A stretch of DNA of 28,148 nucleotides. It comes from Pseudomonadota bacterium (GTDB lineage: Bacteria > Pseudomonadota > Alphaproteobacteria > Ferrovibrionales > Ferrovibrionaceae). Below, one piece after another: positions 7,298 to 14,352 of the stretch. The notes under the pieces were generated by a model. It did no database searches. It saw nothing but the letters and a program-made list of their open reading frames with translations, and was not told the DNA's origin. Location of the stretch: assembly GCA_023434425.1 (NCBI GenBank), contig JAEYSS010000227.1:1-28148 (forward strand), written 5' to 3'. A program made the position numbers and the translations under genes. Positions within the stretch are counted from its first letter, which is position 1, and each line of letters begins with the position of its first letter.

Positions 7298-8197
7298 ATG
7301 GGCCTGATCCAGACTTTGGTCATTCCTGACCATCAAACCGTATTCGAGCATCTGAGCAGCCGGTTCGGCCTGGAGGCGGCGATGCAGCCCTTCCTGGGGC
7401 GCCCTTCGATCCTGCAGCGGTATGACCTGTCCCTCGATCTGTCAGCGCTTGAGGCAGCCTGTCGGGAGGTGATCGCACGCTACGGCCTGCGCGGCTTCCG
7501 CAACACCGCCGACGATGTGGCCAGCCCCGCCTATGGCTCGCTGTCGCTGACCTGCAATCCCGACGGCGCCGGTGATCCGCATAGCGCAACTCTCGGCTCT
7601 TCGCATCTTCGCAACGGGCAGTATTTCTATGGCTCGGACGAGACCCGCGCGCAGATGCCGAAACTCAAAGGCGACTATTACGACAGCTATGGGTTCCGAC
7701 GGCTCACGCCTGCGGCCAGCCATGGTGCACTGGGGGATCTGCTGCACGGCTTCACCCTACCCGTGATTCGCTCGCGCCTCAGCGTGATCCGCGGCGACAA
7801 CCCTGGCACGCTGCAGGGCAGCTACGGCTGGCACCGCGATGAAAGCATCTTCCACAATCTGCGGATCAACATTCCCGTCTGGACCGCGCCAGAATACCTG
7901 CTGGAGATTGAGACCGAACTGCCACAGCCCGAACCGGGCTCGGCCACCGCGCAGCGCCATCATCTCCGACACGGCTTTGCCTGGTCATGGGATACGAATC
8001 AGCCGCATCGCGTCTTCGCCAGCGCACTGACCGCGCAGTCGCGCTGTCATCTGGTAATCGGTCTGGCACCTTGGTTCGACTACGATCCGGCTGAGGATAT
8101 CTGGTCTGCCAACCATTGGTTCGGCCGCGTGCATCCCCACGATCTGGTCGCCGAAGGACTGGCGCACCCGCTGATCCGCGCCACCCGGAAACGCTAG
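7298..8197 (+). CDS. Unrecognised protein with 2OG-Fe(II) dioxygenase-like motif layout
   Basis: I do not recognise this 299-residue protein. Its second half shows a layout typical of double-stranded beta-helix Fe(II)/2-oxoglutarate oxygenases: H179-R-D181 in Y-G-W-H-R-D-E-S, a distal H237 in T-N-Q-P-H-R-V-F, and R249 twelve residues later as a candidate 2-oxoglutarate anchor. Hydrophobic beta-strand-like segments lie between (R-I-N-I-P-V-W-T; C-H-L-V-I-G-L). The N-terminal half (1-150) has no motif I know. No signal peptide or membrane segment is seen. It has its own strong promoter (7225-7253) and a weak AGGT ribosome binding site 7 bases before the ATG. Its stop is one base from the convergent ZntB gene. 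The oxygenase idea is inference from motif spacing; substrate unknown. A cupin-like non-enzyme remains possible. Confidence 0.6.
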   Translation: MGLIQTLVIPDHQTVFEHLSSRFGLEAAMQPFLGRPSILQRYDLSLDLSALEAACREVIARYGLRGFRNTADDVASPAYGSLSLTCNPDGAGDPHSATLGSSHLRNGQYFYGSDETRAQMPKLKGDYYDSYGFRRLTPAASHGALGDLLHGFTLPVIRSRLSVIRGDNPGTLQGSYGWHRDESIFHNLRINIPVWTAPEYLLEIETELPQPEPGSATAQRHHLRHGFAWSWDTNQPHRVFASALTAQSRCHLVIGLAPWFDYDPAEDIWSANHWFGRVHPHDLVAEGLAHPLIRATRKR

Positions 8198-8198
8198 G

Positions 8199-9203
8199 TC
8201 AGAGCCACTTCATCTTGCGCAGCAGCCAGACTTCGGCCACCAGCAATCCGACGGTGGTTCCGCACACCGCCCCGAAGGCCCAGGGCTCATCGGCAAAGGG
8301 GATGCCAGCCACGTTCACGCCGAGCAGACCGGCGATCAGGCTGGGCGGCAGCAGGATGGCGGTCAGCGCGGTCAGGCGATTGGTGGTTGCCGCAATCTGC
8401 TCGCTCATCAGCGTGGTCAGGTCTTCATGCAGGATGGTCAGACGGTCGCGCAAAGAATCCAGGGTTTCCACGCTACGCAGCACTTTATCGGTCAGTTCGC
8501 GCAGACGCTGGCGGTCGCGCGGCGTGATCCAGTCTCCGGTTGCGCCCTGCAGACGGAACATCGCCTCACGCTGCGGCGCCATATAGCGGCGAAGCGCAAT
8601 CACGCGCCGCCGCATGTCGCTGAGCTCTCCGCGTGCCTCACGAACGTCGCAATCCTGAATCTGGTGATCAAAGGCATCAACCTCGTCTTCAAGCTGTTCG
8701 AGCACCGGTTCGATATACTTGAATACCCGGCGCGCGATCTTGGTCAGCAGATGCCCGATATGTAGCGGGCCCTGCCCTTCGCCCAGATCCTCACGGATGT
8801 CACGCAGCGCATGCAGGTAGTGATCCTTGTCGCGCAGCGAAATCATCCGGTGCTCGTCGGCCCAGAAATGGATCGGCACCAGATCGAGCGTATTCTCATT
8901 CGGATCGCGATTGACACCGCGCAACACAGCGATCAGGCCGGCATTGGTCTCCTGGATACGCGGTCGTGATTCCTCGGCCAGTAATGCGTCGCAGACCACC
9001 ATGTCGAGGCCGCTTTCCTCGCGCAGCCATCGCGCCGAGGTCGGATCGTCACGTTCGAGGTGGACCCAGATCACGCCCTGCGCGGGTCGCCACTGCCGGA
9101 TTTCATCCCAGCCGACCTCGCGGCCTCCCCCGGTGCCATCCAGAATGAGGGCAAAGCGAAGGCCAGGCTGCTGGCCGTAGATCAGTCCGCGCTGCTGGTC
9201 CAT
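8199..9203 (-). CDS. ZntB/CorA family divalent metal transporter
   Basis: Inner-membrane pentameric channel or transporter of the CorA fold, 334 residues. A large cytoplasmic N-terminal domain (1-260) contains the long helical stretch with E-D-E-V-D-A-F-D near 175. Two C-terminal membrane segments follow, about 274-297 and 310-330. The signature loop after TM1 reads G-V-N-V-A-G-I-P (295-302), the form I associate with ZntB-like members (zinc), where classical CorA has G-M-N. It ends in basic residues as the family does. A G-rich ribosome binding site precedes the ATG. It lies 39 bases after the sulfite-oxidase-like gene on the same strand and may share its transcript. Zinc versus magnesium cannot be settled by sequence. 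Confidence 0.88.
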   Translation of the reverse strand: MDQQRGLIYGQQPGLRFALILDGTGGGREVGWDEIRQWRPAQGVIWVHLERDDPTSARWLREESGLDMVVCDALLAEESRPRIQETNAGLIAVLRGVNRDPNENTLDLVPIHFWADEHRMISLRDKDHYLHALRDIREDLGEGQGPLHIGHLLTKIARRVFKYIEPVLEQLEDEVDAFDHQIQDCDVREARGELSDMRRRVIALRRYMAPQREAMFRLQGATGDWITPRDRQRLRELTDKVLRSVETLDSLRDRLTILHEDLTTLMSEQIAATTNRLTALTAILLPPSLIAGLLGVNVAGIPFADEPWAFGAVCGTTVGLLVAEVWLLRKMKWL

Positions 9204-9242
9204 GCGCCCCCCGACTGCAGGCTTCGCTACCGGCCGGCAACC

Positions 9243-9914
9243 TCAGCCGTACCGCTCTTCCTTCCATGGATCGCCGGTGTTGTGATAGCCGCGTACTTCC
9301 CAGTAACCCGGCGCATCGCGATCCAGAAACGCGATATGCTTAACCCACTTGGCGGATTTCCAGAAATAGAATTGCGGCATCACGATCCGCACCGGCCCGC
9401 CATGCTCGCGGGTGATCGGCGCGCCCTCCCAGGAATGCGCCAGCAGCACGTCCGGGGCGGCAAACATTTCCAGCGTCACGTTGGTCGCATAGCCATCGTA
9501 AGACTGGAAGACGACATGCTTCACCTCGGGCCGGGGCCGGACCGCCTTGAGGAAATCACGGGCCAGCACGCCAGACCATTTATTGTCATACCGCGACCAG
9601 GCGGTCACGCAATGGATATCCGACACCGTGTCGCTCTGCGGCAGGTCGAGGAAATCGTTCCAGTTCAGCCTGAGCGGTTTTTCGACCAGCCCGCCGACGG
9701 TTAGTTCCCAGCGGTCGAGCAGGATATTGGGCTGCACGCCGAGATCGAGGACCGGCCAGTCACGTGTCAGCCGCTGGCCCGGCGGCAGGCGGCGTTTGTC
9801 GGGCGATGAGCTTTCACCGGTCAGCAGCCGGCCATCCCTGGCCCATTGCTGTTTGGAGGCGATCAGCTTGTCCCTGATATGGCCGAGAAGGCCGGGCTTG
9901 TACTCGTCGCTCAT
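9243..9914 (-). CDS. Sulfite oxidase-fold molybdopterin-dependent oxidoreductase, cytoplasmic form
   Basis: A 223-residue protein of the sulfite oxidase/YedY molybdenum domain. The likely Mo-ligand cysteine is C102 in D-I-H-C-V-T-A-W-S-R-Y-D, followed by W-S-G-V. Other family marks are W-E-L-T-V-G-G-L-V near 69-77, S-Y-D-G-Y near 138, H-G-G-P-V-R near 172, and W-V-K near 190. There is no signal peptide or Tat motif and no C-terminal dimerisation domain, so it appears to be a short cytoplasmic member. Substrate is unknown; family members reduce or oxidise sulfur or nitrogen compounds. A GGAGG site sits only 2 bases from the ATG, unusually close. It lies 28 bases after smpB and 39 before the ZntB gene, all on one strand. 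Confidence 0.9.
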   Translation of the reverse strand: MSDEYKPGLLGHIRDKLIASKQQWARDGRLLTGESSSPDKRRLPPGQRLTRDWPVLDLGVQPNILLDRWELTVGGLVEKPLRLNWNDFLDLPQSDTVSDIHCVTAWSRYDNKWSGVLARDFLKAVRPRPEVKHVVFQSYDGYATNVTLEMFAAPDVLLAHSWEGAPITREHGGPVRIVMPQFYFWKSAKWVKHIAFLDRDAPGYWEVRGYHNTGDPWKEERYG

Positions 9915-9942
9915 CGCCGCCTCCGTCTCTGTCGTTTGCCGG

Positions 9943-10404
9943 CTAATCCCTGGCTTTCAGCAGCCGATGCTGCTCGCGCTTCCAGTCGCGTTCTTTTTCG
10001 GTCTCACGCTTGTCGTGCAGCTTCTTGCCGCGCGCCAGCGCGATCTTCACCTTGGCCCGGCCGCGTTCGTTGAAATAGATCGTGAGCGGCACCAGCGTCA
10101 CGCCGCCGCGCTTCAGGGCGCCGATCAGCTTGTCGATTTCGCGATGTTTGAGCAGCAGTTTGCGATGGCGCCGCGGCTCGTGGTTAAAGCGGTTGGCGCC
10201 ATGATATTCGGGAATATGCGAATTGATCAGCCAGATCTCGCCACCCTGCTCCGCGGCGTAGGCATCCTGGATACTGGCGCGACCGTCGCGCAGACTCTTC
10301 ACCTCCGAGCCGACGAGAGCCACGCCGGCATCGAAAGTTTCATCCAGATGAAAGTCGTAGCGCGCTCGGCGGTTTTCAGCCACCGTGCGCGGTTGCTGCG
10401 GCAT
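9943..10404 (-). CDS. smpB: SsrA-binding protein SmpB
   Basis: Binds tmRNA and delivers it to stalled ribosomes for trans-translation. The 153-residue sequence has the family order: N-R-R-A-R-Y-D-F (11-18), E-V-K-S-L-R near 34-39, D-A-Y near 47, I-N-S-H-I-P-E-Y near 60, H-E-P-R-R-H-R-K-L-L-L near 75-85, G-L/V-T-L-V-P-L-x-I-Y-F near 101-110, K-V-K-I-A-L-A-R-G-K-K-L-H-D-K-R near 118-133, and a basic C-terminal tail that reads the mRNA channel. The ATG is only six bases after the dapA stop and immediately follows a small A/T hairpin (10405-10420); no strong ribosome binding site is seen, so translation may be coupled to dapA. The tmRNA gene itself is not in this window. Confidence 0.97.
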   Translation of the reverse strand: MPQQPRTVAENRRARYDFHLDETFDAGVALVGSEVKSLRDGRASIQDAYAAEQGGEIWLINSHIPEYHGANRFNHEPRRHRKLLLKHREIDKLIGALKRGGVTLVPLTIYFNERGRAKVKIALARGKKLHDKRETEKERDWKREQHRLLKARD

Positions 10405-10420
10405 GAAGAACTACTTCTTC
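10405..10420 (-). promoter_or_regulatory. Small inverted repeat across the dapA stop / smpB start
   Basis: On the minus strand GAAGAA (10420-10415), loop GTAG holding the dapA stop TAG, then TTCTTC (10410-10405), directly followed by the smpB ATG. The 5-prime arm is made of the dapA lysine codons. A 6-bp A/T-rich stem is weak; it could still mask the purine-rich stretch that would serve as the smpB ribosome binding site. Structure seen, role speculative. Confidence 0.3.
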
Positions 10421-11346
10421 TTTTTCTTGCCGCCCTTGGCTTTGGCGGCAGACTTGCCGCCCTTGGCCTTCGGGCCGACAAGACCGAGTTGCTTGACCAG
10501 CGCCTTGACCCGATCGGTCGTCGCCTTGCTCGGCGGCACCATGGGCAGGCGCAGTTCAGCCGTGCAGATGCCGAGCAGTTCGGCGGCATACTTCACCGGA
10601 CCCGGGCTGGTCTCTGCGAACAGCGACTTATGCAGCGGCATCAACTTTTCCTGAATCGCCAGCGCCTTTGCGTGATCGCCGGAGAGGCTCGCTTCCTGCA
10701 TCTGCGACACCAGCTTCGGTGCGATGTTCCCGGTTACCGAAATGCAGCCGGTACCGCCATGCGCGTTGAAGGCAAGCGCGGTCGTGTCGTCACCATCAAG
10801 CTGGCAGAACTTGGCGCCCGACGCGATACGCTGCAGCAACGGGCGTTCCAGATTACCGGTGGCATCCTTCACGCCGCGGATGCGCGGCAGCTTCGACAGC
10901 GCGGCCATGGTCTCGACCGACATGTCGATCACGCAACGCGGCGGGATGTTGTAGATGAAGATCGGAATCTTCGTCGCGTCGTGGATCGCCTTGTAATGCG
11001 CATACAGGCCGGCCTGGGTCGGCTTGTTGTAGTAGGGCGTCACGACCAGGGCGGCGTCGGCACCTGCCTCCTGCGCATGCCGGGTCAGTTCGATCGCTTC
11101 GTCGGTCGAATTCGAGCCGGTGCCGGCCATCACCGGAACTCGGCCGTGGGCCGCCTCGATGCAGATTTCCACCACCCGCTTATGCTCATCATGGCTCAGC
11201 GTCGGGGATTCGCCCGTGGTGCCGACCGGCACCAGGCCGTGCGTGCCCTGGGCAATCTGCCATTCGACGAAGTCGCCGAAGGCTTTCTCGTCCACCTGCC
11301 CCTTCCGGAAGGGGGTGATCAGTGCGACGAATGAGCCCTTGAACAT
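10411..11346 (-). CDS. dapA: 4-hydroxy-tetrahydrodipicolinate synthase
   Basis: Condenses pyruvate with aspartate semialdehyde, the first committed step to diaminopimelate and lysine. The TIM-barrel protein has G-T-T-G-E-S (42-47, T43-T44), Y132 in Y-N-I-P-P-R, and the Schiff-base K160 in G-V-K-D-A-T-G-N, all at normal positions. The family barrel ends near residue 290. The remaining ~20 residues are a G/K/A-rich tail ending in five lysines, which is unusual for DapA and has no known role. An AAAGGA ribosome binding site lies 7 bases before the ATG. smpB starts six bases after its stop. The gene is divergent from a lytic transglycosylase, so peptidoglycan precursor supply and wall turnover sit side by side. 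Confidence 0.96.
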   Translation of the reverse strand: MFKGSFVALITPFRKGQVDEKAFGDFVEWQIAQGTHGLVPVGTTGESPTLSHDEHKRVVEICIEAAHGRVPVMAGTGSNSTDEAIELTRHAQEAGADAALVVTPYYNKPTQAGLYAHYKAIHDATKIPIFIYNIPPRCVIDMSVETMAALSKLPRIRGVKDATGNLERPLLQRIASGAKFCQLDGDDTTALAFNAHGGTGCISVTGNIAPKLVSQMQEASLSGDHAKALAIQEKLMPLHKSLFAETSPGPVKYAAELLGICTAELRLPMVPPSKATTDRVKALVKQLGLVGPKAKGGKSAAKAKGGKKKKK

Positions 11347-11433
11347 GATGGTTCCTTTACCTTTTGCGCGTTACGAAACGGATGCCGCGACCTTACCCGC
11401 GCCGGCAGCCCCCATCAAGGGCAAGCCGCGCTT

Positions 11434-11460
11434 TTGCCAGGGCCGCCAGACTGCTATCAT
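11434..11460 (+). promoter_or_regulatory. Weak candidate promoter for the lytic transglycosylase operon
   Basis: TATCAT (11455-11460, 5 of 6 to the -10 consensus) with TTGCCA (11434-11439) 15 bases upstream. Spacer is short and the -35 is poor, so this is a low-confidence call. A start near 11467 would give a leader of about 20 bases to the GTG at 11487. Confidence 0.3.
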
Positions 11461-11486
11461 CCGCTTGGATTTGCGAAAGATTCGCC

Positions 11487-13658
11487 GTGCCGCAGCATTG
11501 TATCGATTGTCCCTCTGGTCGCTGGCGCCCAGCTTTGTTCCTGGGTCTGAGCGCAGCCCTGCTGGGCGGCCTGTGCCTCGGTTTGATCGCTCCGGTCGCC
11601 GCCCGTCCAACTCCGGAAACAAAGCCCTCACCCGAACTCGCCTCGACGACCATGGCGACGCCCCTGCCCTCGGCGAAACCCCGGCGCGGCACGCCCCCGG
11701 CGCGGCCCGAACAGACCAGGCTGCCGGCGCAGCACGAACTGCTCAGCGCTGCCGATCGTGAGATCGGGCGCAAGGCCTTTCAGGAAGCGGCGGCTGGCCG
11801 CTTCGATGCAGCACGGCGCATCGCCGCCACGGCCAGGGAGCCGCTGATCGCCCAGCTGATCCGCTGGCTCTGGCTGCAGTCGGCCAATAGCGGTGCCGGT
11901 TTTGAGGAGATCGCCAATTTCATCGGCAGCAAGCCGGACTGGCCGGCCCGTGAAGCCCTGCTGCGTCGGGCTGAGGAAGCCATAGACGGTTCCACCGGCG
12001 ATGGCCGCATCATCGCCTGGTTCGACGCGCATCCGCCCGAAACCGGCCTTGGCTTGCTGCGGCTCGGCGAAGCGCTGCTCCGGTTGAGCCGAGATGCGGA
12101 TGCCTTTCCCGTCATGCGACGCGCCTGGGTCGACGGTAATCTGTCGCTGCGCGACGAAAAGACGCTCTGGAGTGAGTTCGGTCAGCGCTTCAGTGCCGCC
12201 GACAATGCGGCCCGCGCAGACCGCCTGCTGTGGGACGGGAATATCGACGCCGCTCGCCGCATGTTGTCCCGACTGGATCCCGACGCCCGTCGGCTGGCAG
12301 AAACCCGGATCGCACTCGCGACCAATGTTCCCGGCGCCGAGAAGCTGGTAGCAGGACTGCCGGCCCATCTGCGTGACGACGGCGGCCTGAACTATGACCG
12401 TCTGCGCTGGCAGCGCAAGCGCGGCATGAACGATGGTGTCGAAGCCTTGCTCTATAATGCGCCGGACGATCTCGGCCGGGCAGAAAAATGGTGGGTCGAA
12501 CGTCATTTCCGCGCCCGCAAGGCGATCGCCGAGGGCCGCATATCAGAAGCCTACCGCCTCGCAGCCGGTCACGGCATGAAAAGTGGCGGCGCCATGGCGG
12601 ATGCCGAATGGCTCGCTGGCTGGATCGCGCTCCGCCTGCTGCAGGAGCCGAAGGCCGCGCTGAAACATTTCACCGCCTTGCAGGACACGGTGCGTTTCCC
12701 AATCAGCCTGTCGCGGGCGGCATACTGGCTCGGCCGCACCCATTCGGTGCTGGGCGACACGGAGCAGGCGCGCCGATCTTACGAGCAGGCGGCGGTGCAC
12801 GGCACAACCTTCTACGGCCAGCTCGCCATGCATGAACTGGATGCAAAACGACCGCTCGACCTGCCGGACGCAATCCAGCCGACGGCGGAACAGGCGCGGC
12901 AGTTCCAGCGCCGTGAAGTGGTCCGGGCGGCGCAGATGCTCGTCGAACTCGACCAGGAAGAACGGCTGCGTCCATTCATCATGCGTTTGGTCGCGAATGC
13001 CAACACGCCAGAGGAACACAAGCTGGTGGCTCAACTCGCACGCAACCTGCGCCGCGTTGATCTCGCCGTGGCTTCGAGCAAGCGCTCCGCACGCCATGGT
13101 GTCATTCTGCTGCACGAGGCCTACCCGCTGGTGGAACCGATGGTACGGGTCGATGAGCCTGAAACGGCGCTCGTACTGGCCCTGTCACGGCAGGAAAGCG
13201 AGTTCAACCAGACCGCCATTTCACCCGCCGGCGCCCGCGGCCTGATGCAATTGATGCCGGCCACCGCGAAGGGCGTGGCGAAGGAACTCAAACTCGGTTT
13301 CGATCAGGGCCAGCTGACCCAGAATGCCGGCTACAATGTGCAGCTCGGCTCGCATTACCTGAAGGGCCTGCTGCGCAACTGGGACAACAACTTTGTCCTG
13401 GCACTCGCTGGCTACAACGCTGGCGAGGCACGGGTACGACGCTGGATCCAGGATTGGGGCGATCCGCGGCAGGCGAATGTCGATGTGATCGACTGGATCG
13501 AGTTGATTCCCTTCTCGGAAACGCGGAACTATGTGCAGCGCGTGCTCGAAAGTGTGCAGGTCTACCGCCATCTGCTGAATAGCCAGCCCGGCACGGTAGA
13601 CCGGATATACATCGACATGCGTGGCCTGCCGCGGCAGGCCTGCAGCGCATCCTGTTGA
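11487..13658 (+). CDS. Soluble lytic murein transglycosylase, Slt70-like
   Basis: Cleaves the glycan backbone of peptidoglycan, leaving 1,6-anhydro-muramic ends, in the periplasm. With a GTG start at 11487 the protein is 723 residues and begins with a plausible signal peptide (hydrophobic core about 15-37, cleavage near V-A-A-R). Longer starts would put about 40 arginine-rich residues before the signal, so GTG is preferred, though its ribosome binding site is weak. Residues about 80-520 are helical repeats like the Slt70 U and L domains. The catalytic SLT domain is at about 555-700: E570 in S-R-Q-E-S-E-F, then A-R-G-L-M-Q-L-M-P-A-T-A, and A-L-A-G-Y-N-A-G. The extreme C-terminus is Arg/Cys-containing and overlaps an 18-bp palindrome. 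The haloacid dehalogenase gene begins four bases after the stop. Confidence 0.93.
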   Translation: MPQHCIDCPSGRWRPALFLGLSAALLGGLCLGLIAPVAARPTPETKPSPELASTTMATPLPSAKPRRGTPPARPEQTRLPAQHELLSAADREIGRKAFQEAAAGRFDAARRIAATAREPLIAQLIRWLWLQSANSGAGFEEIANFIGSKPDWPAREALLRRAEEAIDGSTGDGRIIAWFDAHPPETGLGLLRLGEALLRLSRDADAFPVMRRAWVDGNLSLRDEKTLWSEFGQRFSAADNAARADRLLWDGNIDAARRMLSRLDPDARRLAETRIALATNVPGAEKLVAGLPAHLRDDGGLNYDRLRWQRKRGMNDGVEALLYNAPDDLGRAEKWWVERHFRARKAIAEGRISEAYRLAAGHGMKSGGAMADAEWLAGWIALRLLQEPKAALKHFTALQDTVRFPISLSRAAYWLGRTHSVLGDTEQARRSYEQAAVHGTTFYGQLAMHELDAKRPLDLPDAIQPTAEQARQFQRREVVRAAQMLVELDQEERLRPFIMRLVANANTPEEHKLVAQLARNLRRVDLAVASSKRSARHGVILLHEAYPLVEPMVRVDEPETALVLALSRQESEFNQTAISPAGARGLMQLMPATAKGVAKELKLGFDQGQLTQNAGYNVQLGSHYLKGLLRNWDNNFVLALAGYNAGEARVRRWIQDWGDPRQANVDVIDWIELIPFSETRNYVQRVLESVQVYRHLLNSQPGTVDRIYIDMRGLPRQACSASC
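13623..13640. repeat. 18-bp perfect palindrome inside the end of the transglycosylase gene
   Basis: GGCCTGCCGCGGCAGGCC reads the same on both strands. As RNA it can form a 7-bp stem with a CGCG loop, 16 bases before the transglycosylase stop and about 22 before the next start. It may attenuate or process the operon mRNA, or bind a dimeric protein. The C-terminal residues it encodes are not conserved in type. Confidence 0.5.
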
Positions 13659-13662
13659 TGCA

Positions 13663-14352
13663 ATGACGGCTGCCGTTGAGATCAAGGCTTGCCTGTTTGA
13701 CGCTTATGGCACGCTGTTCGACGTATCGGCCGCTGCTCGCACCCTCGCGGATGAACTCGGACCGCAGTGGCAGCCGCTGGCGGAAACATGGCGTACCAAG
13801 CAGCTGAACTATTCCTGGCTGCGCAGCCTGATGGGTGCCCATGCCGATTTCTGGCAGATCACGGCTGATGCGCTGGATTTTGCGCTGGAGGAGCGCGGCC
13901 TGAAGGATGCCGGCCTGCGCCAGCGCCTGCTCGATCTGTATTTCAACCTGGCCTGTTATCCGGAAGTACCGGCCATGCTGCGGCAACTGAAAGAAGCCGG
14001 CTTCGTCACAGGCGTCCTCTCGAATGGCTCTCCTGCAATGCTGGAAGCGGCCTGCCGGTCGGCCGGCATCGGCCCGCTGATTGACCATGTGATCTCGGTC
14101 GAGGATGTCGGAATTTTCAAACCCGACCCCCGCATCTATCGTCTGGCGATGGAGAAATTCATCCTGCCGGCTGGTGCCATTGCTTTCCACAGCAGCAACG
14201 GCTGGGACATTCATGCCGGCAAGCGTGCTGGCTTCTATGCCATCTGGATCAATCGCAGCGGCCAGCCCGCAGAACGGTTACCCCATCCGCCCGATGTGGT
14301 GCTGCACAACCTTTCCGAGGCACCCGCCATTCTGGGGGTTGCCGCGCGATGA
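13663..14352 (+). CDS. Haloacid dehalogenase, type II
   Basis: HAD-superfamily hydrolase of the L-2-haloacid dehalogenase type, 229 residues. Motif I is L-F-D-A-Y-G-T-L-F-D with nucleophile D13; motif II is V-L-S-N-G-S-P near 120; motif III is F-K-P-D-P-R-I-Y near 150; and F-H-S-S-N-G-W-D near 175 is the type II form of motif IV. These match true dehalogenases rather than generic phosphatases, but many relatives have untested substrates. The ATG at 13663 lies just after the transglycosylase stop. The stop overlaps the ATG of the next gene by four bases (ATGA), so it is translationally coupled to the hydrolase. Confidence 0.92.
   Translation: MTAAVEIKACLFDAYGTLFDVSAAARTLADELGPQWQPLAETWRTKQLNYSWLRSLMGAHADFWQITADALDFALEERGLKDAGLRQRLLDLYFNLACYPEVPAMLRQLKEAGFVTGVLSNGSPAMLEAACRSAGIGPLIDHVISVEDVGIFKPDPRIYRLAMEKFILPAGAIAFHSSNGWDIHAGKRAGFYAIWINRSGQPAERLPHPPDVVLHNLSEAPAILGVAAR

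Noticed and set aside
9547..11334. 595-residue plus-strand open frame opposite the molybdoenzyme, smpB and dapA
   Set aside because: Shadow of three clear genes; composition is typical of antisense translation.
11628..12506. 292-residue minus-strand open frame inside the transglycosylase gene
   Set aside because: Shadow frame; no start signal and no family features.
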